Positions 59,218 through 64,000 of a stretch of DNA of 64,000 bases are shown one piece after another. This DNA is from Plazaster borealis (lineage: Eukaryota > Echinodermata > Asteroidea > Forcipulatida > Labidiasteridae), in the NCBI GenBank assembly GCA_021014325.1, contig CM037461.1, positions 5,423,501-5,487,500 on the forward strand. The letters run 5' to 3'. Position 1 is the stretch's first letter. The number at the start of each line of letters is the position of its first letter. A program made the position numbers and the translations under genes. The notes beneath the pieces are model-generated. The model was not told the origin of the DNA and did no database searches. It worked only from the letters and a program-made list of their open reading frames with translations.

Positions 59218-60435
59218 TTGTGCAGTAACCACGTACGGCAACCAACCGAACATGGCCGCCAACGCCCAATTCTCGGAAATCGTCTTCAGTATAGCAGAAA
59301 GGAACTCATTGCCTTGATACCAGGTGACTTTAAACTTAATCTATCTAGTAACGAATGGAAGACATTAAAATCACTCGATCTGTGCAAGTCCAAAAAATCT
59401 AAGAAAACTAAGCGTGGATGTAGAGCGGGAAAACGACGTATTGGCGTTGTGTTAACCCAGCGAGATCAGCAAAAGCACCATGACCGCCTCGAACCTCGAG
59501 TGATGGATCCTACAAACTTAATTATGGTAAGACCCTCTACCAATTTGAGCAACCACACTGTACCTCAAAACCCTGCCAATACACCCTCAATGATCCTGAT
59601 TAATGCCCGCTCTTTAGTCCAAGGTATTGATGAACTGGATTTGATGCTCCAAACTGAAAACATTGACATAGCAGCGGTCACAGAAACTCGGTTTCCTGAG
59701 AGCATCGATAGTAATTATTTTGCCATTCCAATTTATAATCTCCAGAGCAAACCCCGTCCAAACAGAAGGGGTGGAGGAGTGGCACTCTATACAAGCATTG
59801 ACGTCCAAATCCGGAGTTTGACTGACATTTTTGTTCCGGTTGAACTTGAGGTTTTATGGGTATGGGCCCATTCCCCGCGCCTTCCACGCCCCCTTACTGG
59901 ATTGATATTATGTGTAGTATATCACCCTCCTGCATCTCCCCATGATTTGCTCCTGATAGAGCACATATCTTCTACAGTCGATCACCTGTTGGCCAAGTAC
60001 CCTGGGGCCGGTGCCGCCATCTTAGGAGATTTTAACAAGTTGGACACTGATGTAATATGTCGTCTTAGCGGTTTGAAGCAAGTTGTAAACATTCCTACCA
60101 GGTGTCAAGCCACACTTGATAAGATTCTTACAAACATTCATCATTATTATCAAGAACCTCAGTCATCATTACCACTCGGTCTGAGTGACCATAAAATTGT
60201 GATTTGGAGGCCTCGTACTCGTGACTTTAAGAAAAACTGCGTTCATAAAAAAGTGGTTAGACCCATTAGGGAATCAGACAAAAGAGCTTTTGGTCAATCG
60301 ATCTGTAACCATGATTGGTCTGACACCAAGAGAGCCACCTCGCCTAATTCCAAGGCATCAGCTTTTTACACCACGCTTTCTGTTGCCATTGACAATTTTG
60401 CGCAACAAAGTCATCCGGATGATCAAAAGAGCTAA
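59218..60435 (+). pseudogene. Retrotransposon ORF: AP endonuclease part
   Basis: 405 codons open. The first 110 residues are basic (KSKKSKKTKRGCRAGKRR), then an APE domain: INARSLVQGIDELDLML, the VTETRFPE active-site glutamate, RRGGGVALYT, ILGDFNKLD and LGLSDHKIV. The expected last motif SDH is intact. The frame is lost near 60405, where the downstream NKVIRMIKRAKESFYKLN segment continues in another frame, so endonuclease and RT are no longer joined. No credible ATG defines the true start. Confidence 0.8.
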
Positions 60436-60479
60436 GGAGAGCTTCTATAAACTGAACGTCAGCCGGTTGAAGAAATCCA

Positions 60480-62110
60480 ACCCCAAACAATGGCATCAAC
60501 AAATAAAAAAAAGACTGGTCACAATACTCGTAAGCAGATGTCCATACCCGAGTTGACACCTTTTGAAGCTGCGAATGAGGTTAATCATCGTTTTATATCC
60601 GCAGCTGAAGACATTCCGAAGCTGGATATAAATCACTTACCTGCCTTCCTCCCTTCACGCAGTCCTCCCCCACGGTATCACCTGAAGATGTGTACAAGGG
60701 ACTACTCAAGCAGAACTTGAACAAAAGCGGCGGTCCTGATAACTTCCCCCCTCGTCTGATCAAGGAATTCGCATACGAACTTTGTACCCCCTCGCTGAAG
60801 TGTTTAACTGCTCCCTCAGCTCGGGAATCGTACCAGATATATGGAAAAAAGGCCATAGTGATTCCGGTGCCAAAGACACAACCCCCAGCTATTGATCAAC
60901 TACGACCGATCTCTCCCACGTGCTTCTTCGCGAAGATATTTGAGGACTTTGTTGTTAAGTGGATAATGAATGATATTGGGAACTCATTGGACAATAATCA
61001 ATTTGGGTCCTTAAAGGGATCCTCGACCACTCACTGTTTAGTTAAGTTAGTTAATGATGTAAGTAGTGAAACTGATAAATTAAATCGGTCAGGTGTTGTC
61101 GTGGCAACAGATTTCTCTAAAGCTTTTGATAGAGTGAGTCACCAAATTGTTGTTGAAAAATTCATTAGTCTTGGCGTTCGACCTTCCATTATACCGTGGA
61201 TCTGTGATTTTTTATCTAATCGTTCTCAGTGTGTCCGTATTGATGGTACCCTATCAGACTGGCAAACTACTAAAGCTGGAGTCCCGCAAGGAACTAAGAT
61301 CGGACCAATTGCATTTCTTGCCATGATTAATGACTGCCAGCCAATCAGTGCAGAAGTTTCTCAGTATAAATATGTAGATGATGCCACTCTTTTTTTACCC
61401 TTTGTGAAGTTAGATAAAATAGCTGTCATGCAAAACGAACTTGACTATCTCAAACAGTGGTCTGATAAGAATTGTATGCGTTTAAATCCAACCAAGTGTA
61501 ATTTTATGACTGTTTGTTCCAGCGGGCTCTCATTGAACCACATTTGTATATAAATGATGTGCCTATTAGCCAGAGTTCTTGCCTTAAACTCCTTGGTGTT
61601 CACATACAACAGAATCTGAAATGGGACACTCATATTGATTTTATGTGTAAATCTTTTAATCGTAAACTTTATTTTTTAAGACAGTTGAAACGTTGTAATA
61701 TACCAGCCAGTGACCTGAGAATTGTGTATGTCCAATATATTAGACCTGCCATTGAATATGCATCTCCTGTCTGGTTCTCTGGACTAACCAAGAAACAACT
61801 TCAGTGTTTGGAAAGATTACAAAAGAAGGCATTTCGCATCATTCTCAACTATGATTACTGTATGAGTCACCCTTACGAGAAGATTTGTAATGAATTAAAT
61901 ATTCTTTCCATATCACAAAGACTTGAAAAGTTGACATTAAATTTCGGCACATCACTCCTCAACTCAAACAGGTATCGGGACTGGCTCCCACCCACCAGGA
62001 ACAATGGCTTAAGGAATGCAAACCACTTAACCACCATTAAATGTAGAACTAATAGGTACAGAGACAGTTGCATTCCCAATTTAACCAGATTATTGAATGT
62101 GCAATTATGA
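60480..62110 (+). pseudogene. Retrotransposon ORF: reverse transcriptase part
   Basis: RT motifs are all present: LRPISPTCFFAKIFED, FGSLKGSSTTHC, VVVATDFSKAFDRVSHQ (motif A), GVPQGTKIGPIAF (motif B) and YKYVDDATLF (motif C). These are followed by LLGVHIQQNLKWDTHID, RPAIEYASPVWFSGL and CRTNRYRDSCIPNLTRLLN at the C-terminus. Breaks: frame changes near 60525 and 60690, two compensating shifts around 60800-60850 (second at a 6-A run), and an extra TA near 61549 that splits the frame. Catalytic residues are unmutated, so the copy died recently and mainly by indels. Confidence 0.8.
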
Positions 62111-63845
62111 TTCCTATAGGCCTTGAGTTATTTGTATTCCTTTTTTGTCTGCCCAGTTTCCAAAGTTGTTGGTGTTTTTTTTAGTTTTTTTTTTTAATTC
62201 TTTTAAATTGAACTGTACGGATTTGAATGCTGGCTTTTCTATCCACAATGTGTCCCCTTGATTTCGTTTTTGTTTGTTTAGTCTCTTTCTTGTTGGTTTT
62301 GTGCTGGTTAAATGTTTGTTGTTCTGATTGTTTTAATACTTGCTCATTTCCTGTTGTGTGTTTAAACTGTTTAACCTTTTTGCTACTTTTTAAGTACTTT
62401 TTATATTGTACATGTTCTAGTGCAATTCAACCCTATCGGTTGTCATACTGTTCATTCCTTTTAAGTGTTTCTATGAAATAAACCAATCAATATAATATTA
62501 ACGCTTCTCAGATTCAAATGTGTTGGGATACAAAGTGATATATTTTTTGCCATACCCGCAGTACTTCGTGTGAAAAGTTTCCCAAAATGCATTATACTAT
62601 CCAAAGCTGTTGTACTGTTTATCAAGTAAGCTTTTATTGCCATTAAATTTTAGAGTCATTACCAAACGTATACAGACCCTTTAAATATCATCAGTGAATT
62701 TGTTAGTACGGTGCTGGACAACAATAACATTTCGCAGGAAGAATTTGTGTTGCTCAGAATTACAAGGTTTTATGAAATGAGAGGTCGAGGATTATAAAAC
62801 TTGGCAAAGAAAAAAACTAAGAACTTATAACCTCCTGATTCTGTCCCCCATAAATGGGAAATTAACGTGGACTGAAGGAGGTTGATTCAAAAGAGGGCGC
62901 TATCAGAATAAATGTGTACTCAATTCACCGTATGGCGGGACAGAATCTCCGGGGGACACCATAATCTCCTGGCAGGCCACACCGGGCCGTAATTCATCCG
63001 AGTTACAATTAGTGGAGGTAACATTAATTCATGGCATATTTTATTTATGTCAATGTTTCTCCAAAGTGCAATGCCCCGAGGGAGTGAAAGTCCTTAATAT
63101 CATAGAATGGATCATTCCAAGATCAGGTCCCACACTCGTTGTTGTTGTTGGTTTTGTTTTCTTTGTTTTTTTTGACTGGCTACATTTGTTTACTCGTAAA
63201 CCTCGCCCAAACAAATTCAAAAGCATATATAATAACCGAGATCTAACTCTCTGATAAGGTGGAGCCATATGTTCTTTGTAGCAGGCTTCTAGATGTCTGA
63301 CTGACAGGATGTACTAGGTTGTAAGGTTTCCAACACCTTCCCCTTTCTAATCAAGCCCTTTGGCTTACTGGTAAGCCAGTAACTAGTGGAACCTTCCTGT
63401 ATTCCTGGGGTAGGCCTACTTCCGCACTTCAAGGATTTCAAGGGGGTCAAATGTCCCCTGAGAAGGTATAGCCTCCCTAGAGAACAGAGTGCACCAACTC
63501 CGAATCCTAAGCAATTAGGGATCAGAGAGATCATCACTCTACTGGTGGTGCGCTATGGTGTTCCCACATTCAATTGGTGTTATGCAACAGACTTGCGAGT
63601 GTGGACCTGTCATCTAGGTGGGTTGGACCATAAAGGTGGTTGTAACATTGTGTAACGATCATATAGATTAGTCGGACCCATCTTGGGCGTGGGTGGATTA
63701 TAAAAACTCTGATATAACGTTGGTGGACTAATTCTTATTTTATAACGTTGGTGAACCAGAATCCCCTCCTATACTATGGTAGGCCTGCTTGCATTATTTT
63801 CGTACAACAAAGTTATGGAAACAAACTTTCTATGAACAAAAAAAT

Positions 63846-64000
63846 AGTCTTGGAGCCACTGCCAAGGACCCAACACCGTCCCACGCTGCAATAACCCCAT
63901 ACACAGTTCCATTCCGAAGAAGATTCATCTTTTGAAAAGCGAAGTGGCCTGGCTTCCAAGAAGATCTTGAAAGGAAGATTTTGCACGAAGCAGCCCGCAA
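63846..64000 (+). mobile_element. Jockey-like retrotransposon, start of copy 3 (cut by window end)
   Basis: Starts atagtcttggagccactgcc like 17432 and continues with the same FGKAKWPGFQEDLERKI-type coding stretch. Part of duplicated copy B. Confidence 0.8.

Larger units (their letters stand above)
58873..62497 (+). mobile_element. APE-type non-LTR retrotransposon (CR1/L2-like), nearly full coding span, frameshifted
   Basis: 3.6 kb inserted in duplicated copy B, flanked by TTAAC on both sides (58868-58872, 62498-62502). The corresponding site in copy A is near 13830. About 0.35 kb of leader precedes an endonuclease frame and an RT frame. The 3' end has a gaaataaacc signal and an AATC/AAT-rich terminus without poly-A. 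The first 25 bases duplicate local target sequence (see findings). Confidence 0.85.
58184..64000. repeat. Duplicated segment, copy B (runs off the window)
   Basis: Matches copy A (13136-17600) in the same order: 58184-58868, then 62503-62680, then 62681-63010, then 63011-64000. Interruptions are the 58873-62497 retrotransposon here and the MITE and SINE in copy A. It begins in different flanking sequence from copy A. Confidence 0.85.

Noticed and set aside
62227..62481. 84-codon hydrophobic plus-strand frame
   Set aside because: Falls in the T-rich 3' untranslated part of the retrotransposon; no conserved domain.
1..64000. CRISPR arrays, bacterial operons or phage modules
   Set aside because: Repeats are satellites, minisatellites and transposon ends; genes are spliced and eukaryotic.

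Overview
Eukaryotic, intron-bearing, AT-rich DNA that reads as a marine invertebrate, most likely an echinoderm. This rests on spliced genes with GT-AG introns, a tRNA-Leu-headed SINE, TIR repeats resembling ones I know from echinoderm genomes, and abundant L2/CR1-like, Jockey-like and Penelope-like elements. It is not bacterial: there are no operons, rRNA genes or CRISPR arrays.

The host backbone is a head-to-tail triplication of one SLC16/monocarboxylate-transporter-like (MFS) gene, all on the minus strand, at 2667-9888, 23131-26864 and 39874-43722. Coding exon lengths of 232, 144 and 843 nt are identical in all three; the last exon is 140 nt in copies 2 and 3 and 128 nt in copy 1. Copies 2 and 3 are intact (452 aa). 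Copy 1 has lost its ATG, has a changed SLC16 signature and has a frameshifted tail. Upstream of each copy lies the same block: a decayed collagen-like Gly-X-Y tract on the minus strand next to a 30-bp minisatellite.

The rest is a dense, datable mobile-element mosaic. Empty sites in paralogous copies define several insertions to the base: a 3.2-kb TIR element with an unfamiliar ORF in intron 1 of transporter copy 1; a 974-bp TTAA-flanked element carrying a broken THAP exon inside a satellite array; a 1.16-kb hAT-type element with an 8-bp target duplication; a 1.15-kb MITE with a 4-bp duplication; and a 3.6-kb APE-type non-LTR retrotransposon. Region 13136-17600 and region 58184-64000 are copies of one duplicated segment, each with its own later insertions. 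Two Penelope-like fragments each have a hammerhead-ribozyme-like core downstream.

From 48 to 57 kb lies a second gene cluster. A decayed multi-exon THAP/DDE transposase-like gene runs on the plus strand, and its next exon is found inverted on the minus strand. Beyond it is a three-exon minus-strand gene for a stand-alone P2X7-type C-terminal (ballast) domain. Two halves of one palindromic MITE flank this whole 9-kb block.
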